Part shown: piece after piece, positions 57,322 through 64,000 of the stretch | Position numbering within the stretch: the stretch's first letter is position 1 | Layout of the letters: every line of letters starts with the position of its first letter | From: an uncultured Prevotella sp. | Lineage (GTDB): Bacteria > Bacteroidota > Bacteroidia > Bacteroidales > Bacteroidaceae | Assembly (NCBI RefSeq): GCF_946407605.1 | Contig: NZ_CAMJOS010000010.1 | Coordinates: 37,661 to 101,660, forward strand | Length of the DNA: 64,000 bases | Reading direction: 5' to 3' | The notes under the pieces: generated by a model | The model's input: only the letters and a program-made list of their open reading frames with translations | Databases searched by the model: none | What the model was told of the DNA's origin: nothing | Position numbers and translations under genes: made by a program

Positions 57322-57364
57322 ATTAATTATTACTTTTCACTCTTCACCAATCACCTTTCACCAG
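57322..57364. repeat. degenerate heptamer spacer before the PqqD operon
   Basis: CTTTTCACTCTTCACC then CACCTTTCACC: mixed 7-nt units filling the gap between the sigma factor stop and the secreted protein start. Confidence 0.6.
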
Positions 57365-58228
57365 TTACTGTCCTAAATACGATTTCAGCAGTTCGTTGTT
57401 CGTCGTAGTACGCAGGCGGCGAATGGCTTTCTCCTTGATTTGTCTGACGCGCTCGCGAGTCAAATGGTACTTATCACCTATCTCCTCCAGCGTCAGCTCG
57501 GGCTGGTTAATGCCGAAGAATGCCTCGATGACGTTGCGTTCTCTTTCGTTGAGCCACGTCAGCGCCTTGTTGATCTCCTGTCTCAGCGACTCCAACACCA
57601 GTTGCATGTCGGCCGACGGTGCGTTGTCGTTCACCAGCACGTCGAGCAGCGAGTTGTCGTCGTTGGCATTGAAAGGCGCATCCATCGACACGTGTTTGCC
57701 GCTGATGTTGATGGCCTCGTCAATCTTCTCCTCAGGCAGGTCTATCTGCTCTGATATCTCGTCGATAGAAGGCCTGCGCTCGTTCTCCTGCTCAAAGCGG
57801 TTGAGCACGCGGTTTATCTTGTTTACTGAGCCCACCTGGTTCAGGGGTAGGCGTACTATTCTGCTCTGCTCGGCGATAGCCTGCAAAATGGCCTGACGAA
57901 TCCACCATACGGCGTAGGAGATGAACTTGAATCCCCTGGTCTCGTCAAACTTCTCGGCGGCCCTTATCAGTCCGAGGTTACCCTCGTTGATGAGGTCAGG
58001 CAGCGACAGCCCTTGGTTCTGGTACTGCTTGGCCACGCTGACCACGAATCTGAGGTTGGCCTTGGTCAACCTTTCCAGCGCTTTCTTGTCGCCTTGTCTT
58101 ATCTGGGCGGCCAGTTGCGCCTCTTCTTCTGCCGAAATCAGCTCTTCTTTGCCGATGTCCTGCAGATACTTCTCGAGAGATTCACTCTCGCGGTTGGTAA
58201 TAGATTTGGTAATCTTCAGTTGTCTCAT
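57365..58228 (-). CDS. rpoD: primary RNA polymerase sigma factor (sigma-70 family)
   Basis: 287 residues, the size of the Bacteroidetes primary sigma factor, which lacks most of region 1.1. Region 1.2/2 reads [40 protein letters not shown] then [20 protein letters not shown]. Region 3 is [20 protein letters not shown], and region 4.2 HTH is [20 protein letters not shown] then KEKAIRRLR. It would recognise the TTTG/TAnnTTTG promoters mapped throughout this window. Own promoter at 58257-58264. The PqqD operon starts 49 bp downstream and may be co-transcribed. Confidence 0.95.
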   Translation of the reverse strand: MRQLKITKSITNRESESLEKYLQDIGKEELISAEEEAQLAAQIRQGDKKALERLTKANLRFVVSVAKQYQNQGLSLPDLINEGNLGLIRAAEKFDETRGFKFISYAVWWIRQAILQAIAEQSRIVRLPLNQVGSVNKINRVLNRFEQENERRPSIDEISEQIDLPEEKIDEAINISGKHVSMDAPFNANDDNSLLDVLVNDNAPSADMQLVLESLRQEINKALTWLNERERNVIEAFFGINQPELTLEEIGDKYHLTRERVRQIKEKAIRRLRTTTNNELLKSYLGQ

Positions 58229-58256
58229 GTTCGGTTGTAGTTTACAGTCTACCGTG

Positions 58257-58264
58257 CAAAGGTA
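58257..58264 (-). promoter_or_regulatory. -7 element of sigma factor gene
   Basis: Minus strand TACCTTTG, 29 bp before the start. Confidence 0.75.
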
Positions 58265-58284
58265 AGGTAAAAAAACGAAACAAC

Positions 58285-58332
58285 CAAAAAAAAAGCACAG
58301 ATTCTTGGAAAAACCTTGAATCTGTGCCTTTT
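58285..58332 (-). terminator. terminator of HtrA protease gene
   Basis: GCACAGATTC / GAATCTGTGC 10-bp stem with a 13-nt loop. Nine Ts follow on the minus strand. Confidence 0.92.
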
Positions 58333-58342
58333 TATAGACTTT

Positions 58343-59845
58343 TTATTCGTTTTCCAGCTGTACTACGAAGTAGCCGCGCTTGCCAGTTGGGAAGATACCT
58401 CGGATGATGAGCACGGGCTCTTTCGATGTTGAGGCGTCCTTCACCACATCCTGCAGATCCTCGATACTCTTGATGGCCTCGTCGTTCACACGCTGGATGA
58501 TGAATCCCTTAGGCACGCCTGCATCCTTCATCTTACCGCCATTCACCTTGATGACCTCCAGACCGTAGGAAATCTCCAACTGCTGTTTCTGTTCCTTGGT
58601 CACCTCGCGGAAGTCGGCACCCAGCACATCCAGGTCGGCATTCTTCACCACCTTCGTGTTGCCCTGCTCGTTGCGCAGCGTCACGGTCTTGGTCTGCTTC
58701 TTCTTATTGTGCAGGTAGGTCAGCGTCACCTTGTCGCCAGGACGTTTCTGGGCGATGATGCCTGAGAGGTCGCCAAACTTGGTGAGTTTCTGACCATCGA
58801 GCTCGGTGATGACGTCGCCCTTCTCGATGCCGGCCTCTGAAGCGGCGCTGCCGTCAACCACCTCTGCCACGTAGATGCCTTCCATTGTGCCGTAGTCGGT
58901 GGCTTCCTTGCCCTCTTCCTTCTCTATATCCACCTGCGTCTTCACATCGCGTCCGCTGATGCCAATCATAGCACGCTGTACAGTACCGTATTTCTTCAGG
59001 TCTTCTACCACCTTGTTCATCATCGTGGTGGGGATGGCGAAGCCGTAGCCGCTATATGAGCCTGTCTGCGAGTAGAGCATGGCGTTGATGCCTACCAGCT
59101 CACCGCTGGTATTCACCAGGGCACCACCACTGTTACCAGCGTTGATGGCAGCGTCAGTCTGGATGAAGCTCTCCACACCGTTGGCTCCCAGCGTGCGGGC
59201 CTTGGCCGAGATGATGCCTGCGGTCACCGTGTTGTTCAGTCCTAAGGGATTGCCGATGGCGAGCACCCATTCACCCACCTTCACGTTGTCGCTATTGGCA
59301 ATGCGGATGGCGGGCAGGTTCTTGCCGTCAATCTTGATGAGTGCCAGGTCTGTCGTTTTGTCAGCACCGATGATGCGAGCCGAGTATTCTTGACTATTTT
59401 CCAATGTCACCGTCAGCTCGTCGGCACCATCCACTACGTGGTTGTTGGTCACGATATAGCCGTCTGATGAGATGATCACACCAGAGCCCGTTGCCGTACG
59501 CTTCGGGGTCTGTACCTGCTGGCGACGAGTGCCGTCCTGTCCACGCTGACCGCGTCCGAAGAATCCTCCGAAGGGGTCGCTGAAGAAGTCATCGAAGGGA
59601 TCACTCTGCACCTCAACGGTCTGCACCTTCGAGTTCTGCACATATTTAATATGTACTACGCACGGGAGAGCTTTCTCCGCTGCGTAAGTCAGGTCTACGG
59701 GCTGTACAGCTGTAGCTGTCGACATCTCCTGTACTTCAGGTTCTTTGGGTTCTGCCTTGATTTCGCAGAACGATGCTACCGAGAAAACAATGGCCGTCAA
59801 ACTCAGGGCGGTCACACCATAATTTGCAATCTTTTTCATATCCAT
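58343..59845 (-). CDS. degQ: HtrA/DegQ-family periplasmic serine protease
   Basis: 500 residues with an N-terminal membrane or signal segment (about 8-30). Trypsin-like domain with His (about 136, VTNNHVVDGADEL), Asp (about 166, KTTDLALIKIDG) and Ser (about 239, INAGNSGGALVNTSGELVG). Two PDZ domains follow (AAEAGI-like SAASEAGIEKGDVITELDGQ; GVPKGFIIQRVNDEAIKSIE). A Gly/Phe-rich loop DDFFSDPFGGFFGRGQRG precedes the catalytic domain, as in other Do-family proteases. Degrades and refolds damaged envelope proteins. Single gene with own promoter and terminator. Confidence 0.95.
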   Translation of the reverse strand: MDMKKIANYGVTALSLTAIVFSVASFCEIKAEPKEPEVQEMSTATAVQPVDLTYAAEKALPCVVHIKYVQNSKVQTVEVQSDPFDDFFSDPFGGFFGRGQRGQDGTRRQQVQTPKRTATGSGVIISSDGYIVTNNHVVDGADELTVTLENSQEYSARIIGADKTTDLALIKIDGKNLPAIRIANSDNVKVGEWVLAIGNPLGLNNTVTAGIISAKARTLGANGVESFIQTDAAINAGNSGGALVNTSGELVGINAMLYSQTGSYSGYGFAIPTTMMNKVVEDLKKYGTVQRAMIGISGRDVKTQVDIEKEEGKEATDYGTMEGIYVAEVVDGSAASEAGIEKGDVITELDGQKLTKFGDLSGIIAQKRPGDKVTLTYLHNKKKQTKTVTLRNEQGNTKVVKNADLDVLGADFREVTKEQKQQLEISYGLEVIKVNGGKMKDAGVPKGFIIQRVNDEAIKSIEDLQDVVKDASTSKEPVLIIRGIFPTGKRGYFVVQLENE

Positions 59846-59889
59846 GTTAGTTTTGTTAATAATTCCTTTTCAGTTTCAAACCTTTGATG

Positions 59890-59897
59890 CAAATATA
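59890..59897 (-). promoter_or_regulatory. -7 element of HtrA protease gene
   Basis: Minus strand TATATTTG, 45 bp before the start. Confidence 0.6.
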
Positions 59898-60034
59898 TGT
59901 TCAAAGTTTATGAAACTGCCATTTTGACGCTTACTTTTCTTGCATTTTAACATTTCGCGCCTGCCCTTTAAAATCCGTTTACGTCCGTCTGTGTCATTTT
60001 TGCATTCGTTTAATCACGTAAAAATTTTTGAATT

Positions 60035-60700
60035 TTAGCAGATGGCTGGGACACCCTCGTCCCAGTCATCCACCATAAAGTTATAGTCCTCCTCGCCAGC
60101 AGGGTCGTAGTCGCCCCAATAGCAGAAGAAGTCCTGAGCCTGTGGAGGTTGCCAGCCCAGCGCCTCGTACCATAGCCGTTCGCGCTGCTGTCGTTCCACC
60201 GCTTCGTTGCGCATCGTCACATAGTCGTCGCGCCAGTCATCCCAGCAGGCGTCATACTTCTCGTAATACAACGAGTCATACCAGCCGTCGCCAGCCCTGT
60301 ACTCCCAACTTTCGCGACCTTTTGCGTCGCTCAGTCCTAGCCTTCGCTCCGCCTCGTCTATGCGTCGTCCTATCACCTCGCACCAGCCATCGGCAATTAC
60401 GTCGCCCAGCCTCACATACTTCGTGTTGAACCACACGTCGCACCAGTCGTCATAGTCTTTCGCATGAATCAGCGACAGCGTCAGCCGCCACACCTTCAAG
60501 GCCCATAGTGGGTGACGGGCCTCCATGCACAGGTCGCCTATCAGCAATCCCTTCTGTGCCATCCTACCTGTGGTCGATGCGCAGCGCATGGGGTGAATAC
60601 TTGCGTCAACGATGCTTCGCAACATCTTGGCGTTCAAATACATAACGCCTTTGTCAGGTGCGCAACGGCACACCCTGACATCCTTGAATCGTCTTCTCAC
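60035..60700 (-). CDS. Trp/Tyr/Asp-rich protein of unknown function
   Basis: 221 residues from GTG at 60700; ATG at 60643 is an alternative. No family recognised and no signal peptide. The N-terminal third is basic with several Cys (VRVCRCAPDKG, then IHPMRCASTTGRMAQKGLL). The rest is unusually rich in Trp, Tyr and Asp (DDWCDVWFNTKYVRLGDV, YDSLYYEKYDACWDDWRDDY, FFCYWGDYDPAGEEDYNFMV). The long frame, its own promoter and a structured leader argue that it is real. Could be a cytosolic binding protein; no function is proposed. Confidence 0.65.
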   Translation of the reverse strand: MRRRFKDVRVCRCAPDKGVMYLNAKMLRSIVDASIHPMRCASTTGRMAQKGLLIGDLCMEARHPLWALKVWRLTLSLIHAKDYDDWCDVWFNTKYVRLGDVIADGWCEVIGRRIDEAERRLGLSDAKGRESWEYRAGDGWYDSLYYEKYDACWDDWRDDYVTMRNEAVERQQRERLWYEALGWQPPQAQDFFCYWGDYDPAGEEDYNFMVDDWDEGVPAIC

Positions 60701-60713
60701 AATTTTGTGGTTT

Positions 60714-60799
60714 TAGTGTAACAACAAATAAAAGATCACTTCTCACGCCCCCTTCCGAGGGCGTCTTCCAGGTTCCTTCGAACCCTTGCTGTTACACTA
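60714..60799 (-). promoter_or_regulatory. structured RNA leader (candidate cis-regulator)
   Basis: A 10-bp closing stem TAGTGTAACA (60714-60723) / TGTTACACTA (60790-60799) encloses two hairpins: ACGCCC/GGGCGT (60745-60764) and GGTTC-CTTC-GAACC (60771-60784). Transcription should start at about 60801, so the fold is the very 5' end of the mRNA, 14 nt before the GTG start. It is not a tRNA by arm order and matches no riboswitch I recognise. Confidence 0.6.
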
Positions 60800-60807
60800 T
60801 TCGACTG

Positions 60808-60815
60808 CAAAGATA
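60808..60815 (-). promoter_or_regulatory. -7 element of structured-leader gene
   Basis: Minus strand TATCTTTG; the RNA start is predicted within a few bases of the closing stem. Confidence 0.7.
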
Positions 60816-61082
60816 CATCTTCTTCTTCATTCCACCAAATAAATATTAGAAAAAGTTTCTGTGATTTCTTACGTACCATATATAATATCTTTCCGAGTAC
60901 CATAAAAAATTTTCTTTCCTTGTGCAACTTTTCATTATACGTCCTACGTCTAACGGACAGAAGAAACAAAAAAATGAAAAAAAATGGCCCGAGGATGTAA
61001 TAAACTCCAAAGGTCGTGCATCTAAAGAGTAAAAGAACAAATAAAAAACGAAACAGTAATAACAATTAAAAACAATACGACA

Positions 61083-61622
61083 ATGAAAAAGTTAGCATTT
61101 GCAATCCTGATGTGCGTAGCCGCCATGAGCGCCAAGGCACAAGTTCTCACCTCAAAGACCGTGAACAACGTCTATGAGACAGTTACAAACCAGACTGAGG
61201 GCAACTTCGCCTTCAATGCCGAGCGCACTGGCAACGACATCACCACGATGTATGTCTATCAGAAGGCTGCCAGCATGGGTATCGTGAGCCTCAAGCCCCA
61301 CATGAAGTTCGAGTATCAGTATTCTGCTGATGGCACTCTGGCCAGCCGCGTTGCCTATCGCTGGGTCGACGATGAATGGAAGTGCACGGGTCGTCACGAC
61401 TACAACCTGGTCTTTGGTAAGTATATCGCCGAATACAGCCGCTACAACCACACCCTAGGCACCTTCGACCAGCCTATCGACAAGATGGTTTATTCATTGA
61501 TGCCTGATGATAGCGTCAACTACGTTAGCAACTACCATCGCGACCGTCCCACCTCTGACTTCCGTCTGGTTAGCGAGGCAGCCATCGTAGGACTCCCCCA
61601 GCTCTTTGCTTTGACAAAATAA
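61083..61622 (+). CDS. secreted DUF3836-like protein
   Basis: 179 residues with a signal peptide (MKKLAFAILMCVAAMSAKAQ). Short antiparallel beta motifs (YQYSADGTLASRVAYRWVDD, WKCTGRHDYNLVFGKYIAEY) resemble DUF3836 proteins of Bacteroidetes, which are small secreted proteins of unknown role. The match is by pattern memory only. No clear consensus promoter upstream (a near-match TATCTTTC at about 60884); strong terminator downstream. Confidence 0.7.
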   Translation: MKKLAFAILMCVAAMSAKAQVLTSKTVNNVYETVTNQTEGNFAFNAERTGNDITTMYVYQKAASMGIVSLKPHMKFEYQYSADGTLASRVAYRWVDDEWKCTGRHDYNLVFGKYIAEYSRYNHTLGTFDQPIDKMVYSLMPDDSVNYVSNYHRDRPTSDFRLVSEAAIVGLPQLFALTK

Positions 61623-61645
61623 TATATCTGTAGATTGAAAACAAC

Positions 61646-61682
61646 AAGCACCGACTCAGAGGGTCGGTGCTTGTTTCTTTTA
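61646..61682 (+). terminator. terminator of DUF3836-like gene
   Basis: AAGCACCGAC / GTCGGTGCTT stem followed by GTTTCTTTT. Confidence 0.88.
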
Positions 61683-61885
61683 TAAGCCATCTTACATCGA
61701 GAGAGCTGGTCTCTTTGGGTCTTGCAGACCTATCGAACGCCTACGCTACGCCCTTGCTACGACCTACCAACGACGGCGCTACGATTTTTTTGTTTTGACG
61801 CTATAATGACAGGCAAAAATCGTTTATCTTCCTAACTATTTCCCATTTTTTTCAATTTTGATGTTAATATAACAAATAAAATCAT

Positions 61886-61893
61886 TATCTTTG
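61886..61893 (+). promoter_or_regulatory. -7 element of rnpB
   Basis: TATCTTTG immediately before the RNase P RNA. Confidence 0.75.
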
Positions 61894-61898
61894 CAGGC

Positions 61899-62283
61899 TG
61901 AAAGCACTGCTCCGGCTTGCCGCTGGCGCTTCTGAAAGGAGGGGCGAGAGGAAAGTCCGGGCGGCATAGGGCACTCCACTTCTGAAAGTAGAAGCAGTTG
62001 GCGACAGCTGGTTAGGGGAGAAGAAAAGAACCGCCCCCTCGGGGGTAAGGGTGAGAAGGTGGTGTAAGAGACCACCAGCCGTCGGGTGATCGGCGGGCTG
62101 TTCCCACTGGAGGCCGCAAGTTCATGTATACCATCGCCATGTAAGGGTAGCCCGCCCGAGTTCCTTCGGGATGCGATGGAGGGTAGAACGCTAGAGACGC
62201 ATGGCGACGTGCGTAGTAGATAAATGGCAGGCACCAATAGCAATATTGGCACAGAACCCGGCTTATAGGGGCAATGCTTTCGT
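61899..62283 (+). ncRNA. rnpB: RNase P RNA (bacterial class A)
   Basis: Catalytic RNA that matures tRNA 5' ends. Conserved core GAGAGGAAAGTCCGGGC near 61946-61962 and its partner ACAGAACCCGGCTTATAGG at 62251-62269. P1 is closed by GAAAGCA (61900-61906) with TGCTTTC (62275-62281). The interior has GGTAAGGGTGAGAAGGTGG and GACCACCAG, typical of the specificity domain. Followed by TTTTTATG. Confidence 0.96.
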
Positions 62284-62289
62284 TTTTAT

Positions 62290-62318
62290 GTGAAAAGTGA
62301 ATAGTGAATAGTGGAAAA
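62290..62318. repeat. AGTGAAT heptamer array after rnpB
   Basis: About three to four AGTGAAA/AGTGAAT/AGTGGAA units between rnpB and the YihY gene. Confidence 0.7.
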
Positions 62319-62342
62319 TTTGCTTCCGCATTATAGACGCTT

Positions 62343-63680
62343 ATGGGACTAAAGAAGCTGATACAATTTCTGAGGGTTGATATCTGGCGCATTCCTGACG
62401 AGGAGCTGTCACCAGTACGCCGTGTGGTCTACGAAGTCATTAAGATTGCTTCGCTGGCCATCCGCTTCTTTACCACCAAGAGGGTGATGAATCAGGCTTC
62501 GGCGCTGACCTACAGCACACTGCTGGCCATCGTTCCTATTCTGGCTGTGGTCTTCGCCATAGCTCGCGGCTTCGGCTATAATAAATATATTGAGGTGTGG
62601 TTTCGCGATGCCTTCTCGTCGCAACCGCAGGTGGCCGAGGTCATCATTGGCTTTGTCAATAGCTACTTGGTGCACACCAAGAGTGGCATCTTCCTCGGCG
62701 TGGGTCTGGTATTCATGCTCTATACGGTGATGATGCTGGTGAGCAACATCGAGAATACCTTCAACGAGATATGGCAGGTGAAAAGGAAACGCAGCATCTT
62801 CCGCACCTTCACCGACTATATGGCCATGTTCTTCCTTTTCCCCATACTCATCGTGGTATCGTCGGGTTTGAGTCTGTTCCTGGCTACGATGGCCAGCTCG
62901 ATGACGGATTTCATGCTGCTGGGGTCGGCCGTCAGGTGGCTCATCGACGCTACGCCCTATCTGCTCATGTCGCTGATGTTTGTGGGGCTCTACGTCTTCA
63001 TGCCCAACACCCACGTGAAGGTGAAAAACGCCATTGTGCCAGGCATTCTTGCTGGTATAGCCATGCAGATAGTGCAGTTTGTGTATATCCACTCGCAAAT
63101 CTGGGTGACAGGCTACAACGCTATCTACGGTTCGTTTGCCGCCCTGCCGCTGTTCATGCTCTGGGTGCAGATATCGTGGACCATCTGTCTGTTTGGAGCC
63201 GAGCTGACCTATACGTCGCAGAACCTCGATTACTACGACTATGACGCCCATACCGACGATGTGAGTCATCGCTACCAGCTGATGATCTCGGCCCTGATTA
63301 TGTCGCGCATCTGTCGTCGATATGCCGATGGTAAGAAAGCACCATCCGCTGATGAGCTGCGACAGGAAACTGGCGTGCCCATCCGTATTGTGAACGACCT
63401 GCTGTTTAAGTTGGCAGAGGCACGACTGATTATCGAGGTGTCGTCTGACGAGAAAGGCGCCGTGTCGACTTTCGTGCCTGCTGAGAGTCTGAGTAACCTG
63501 AGCGTGGGAACCATGATTGACCGTCTTGAGGCTCAGGGCCGCTGGAAGCTGGATGTGCCTGTGGCCGACCTGCTAAGTGCAGAGTGGGGAAGGGCCATCA
63601 TGATGCGTACTAACTACCTGAGGCAGGCGCAGGATATTCCGTTGGAAGACCTCTACGAACAGAAAGAACAGGAAGCATAA
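62343..63680 (+). CDS. YihY/BrkB-family membrane protein
   Basis: 445 residues. About six membrane segments in residues 45-300 with family marks MNQASALTYSTLLAIVPILA, FNEIWQVKRKRSIFRTFTDY, FMPNTHVKVKNAIVPGILAG and YGSFAALPLFMLWVQISWT. The C-terminal part (about 315-445) is a cytosolic winged-helix-like extension (ADELRQETGVPIRIVNDLLF). The family was once called RNase BN in error; its activity is unknown. Placed after rnpB, ends in a terminator before the tRNAs. Confidence 0.88.
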   Translation: MGLKKLIQFLRVDIWRIPDEELSPVRRVVYEVIKIASLAIRFFTTKRVMNQASALTYSTLLAIVPILAVVFAIARGFGYNKYIEVWFRDAFSSQPQVAEVIIGFVNSYLVHTKSGIFLGVGLVFMLYTVMMLVSNIENTFNEIWQVKRKRSIFRTFTDYMAMFFLFPILIVVSSGLSLFLATMASSMTDFMLLGSAVRWLIDATPYLLMSLMFVGLYVFMPNTHVKVKNAIVPGILAGIAMQIVQFVYIHSQIWVTGYNAIYGSFAALPLFMLWVQISWTICLFGAELTYTSQNLDYYDYDAHTDDVSHRYQLMISALIMSRICRRYADGKKAPSADELRQETGVPIRIVNDLLFKLAEARLIIEVSSDEKGAVSTFVPAESLSNLSVGTMIDRLEAQGRWKLDVPVADLLSAEWGRAIMMRTNYLRQAQDIPLEDLYEQKEQEA

Positions 63681-63708
63681 GACACTTTGATGATAGAGAA
63701 ACAAAAAA

Positions 63709-63732
63709 AGCCCTCAACCGAGGGCTTCTTTT
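63709..63732 (+). terminator. terminator of YihY gene
   Basis: AAGCCCTC / GAGGGCTT stem with loop AACC and CTTTTG; lies against the tRNA cluster end. Confidence 0.85.
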
Positions 63733-63733
63733 G

Positions 63734-63805
63734 TAGTCGATAGGGGAATCGAACCCCTATGCCAAGATTGAGAATCTTGTATCCTAACCATTAGATGAAT
63801 CGACC
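63734..63805 (-). tRNA. tRNA-Glu (anticodon CTC), copy 2
   Basis: 72-nt cloverleaf: acceptor GGTCGAT/ATCGACT, D-arm with GGTTAGG, anticodon stem CAAGA/TCTTG around loop TTCTCAA (anticodon CTC), T-arm GGGGTTCGATTCCCC. No encoded CCA. Confidence 0.92.
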
Positions 63806-63836
63806 AAAAAATCTTTTTACCTATTAATACCTTGAG

Positions 63837-63908
63837 TAGTCGATAGGGGAATCGAACCCCTATGCCAAGATTGAGAATCTTGTATCCTAACCATTAGATG
63901 AATCGACC
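63837..63908 (-). tRNA. tRNA-Glu (anticodon CTC), copy 1
   Basis: Identical to 63734-63805 over all 72 nt, separated by 31 bp. Confidence 0.92.
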
Positions 63909-63937
63909 ATTTGTCGTTTTGCCGACATGTTGCAGAG

Positions 63938-64000
63938 CGGAAGCTGGGGGATTCGAACCCCCGGTACGGGAACCCGTACGGCAGTTTAGCAAACTGCTGG
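63938..64000 (-). tRNA. tRNA-Ser (anticodon GCT), 5' part outside window
   Basis: Visible: anticodon arm GCAGT-TTGCTAA-ACTGC, long variable arm GTACGGG/CCCGTAC, T-arm GGGGGTTCGAATCCCCC and the acceptor 3' strand. The D-arm and 5' acceptor lie past 64000. Confidence 0.9.

Noticed and set aside
62030..62100. CCCCCTCGGGGG segment in rnpB as another inserted repeat
   Set aside because: It fits a normal stem of the RNase P specificity domain, and the flanking conserved sequences are in place.

Overview
The window reads as chromosome of a Bacteroidales bacterium, most likely Prevotella or a close relative. The evidence is the promoter grammar (TTTG, 18-20 bp, then TAnnTTTG), a 287-residue Bacteroidetes-type primary sigma factor, fimbrillin lipoproteins, DUF3575/DUF5119 fimbrial partners, type IX secretion-like C-termini on polysaccharide-degrading enzymes, and family pairs such as NIF3 + zinc-ribbon protein and HSDR_N protein + holA.

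Layout. 1-20467 (minus): one fimbrial/surface locus read leftward from a promoter at 20460: DUF3575 protein, DUF5119 lipoprotein, three large tandem paralogous fimbrillins, two smaller fimbrillin-like lipoproteins, and a giant (>2,660 residues, running off the left edge) secreted Gly/Tyr/Asn repeat protein. 20708-33504: housekeeping and metabolism (NIF3, zinc ribbon, HSDR_N, holA, an XRE regulator, pyrK-pyrD, a multidomain pectate lyase, aroC, slyD, a flavodoxin). 33587-41654: surface glycan functions (Cthe_2159-like lipoprotein, GH30, double GH43, CE1-like esterase). 41709-54390: thrS, a REP-associated (RAYT-like) Y1 transposase fused to a DprA/SLOG-like domain, a zinc peptidase, phytase-like and GH2 proteins, DUF6057 and a propeller lipoprotein, and nth. 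54411-60815: ispE, a PqqD/S26-peptidase/HprK-like/secreted-protein operon, the primary sigma factor, an HtrA protease and an unknown gene behind a structured leader. 61083-64000: a DUF3836-like protein, RNase P RNA, a YihY-family protein, two identical tRNA-Glu genes and a tRNA-Ser cut by the window end.

The most unusual feature is spread through the window. Seven copies of a ~30-39 nt two-hairpin element always follow the trinucleotide TTC, with paired changes in their stems. Two filled and two empty versions of the same target hairpin can be compared directly at 12983-13140 and 15117-15139. Five copies sit in or beside arrays of 7-nt repeats (CTTTCAA, CTTCACT, AATTCTC, AAAGGTG and others). 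These arrays have entered conserved genes in frame (NIF3, pyrK, a pectate lyase, aroC, GH30, GH2 and a lipoprotein signal peptide), supplied C-termini and stop codons, and become the whole spacer between genes in several operons. A RAYT-like transposase in the same window is a candidate mobiliser, but that link is inference.
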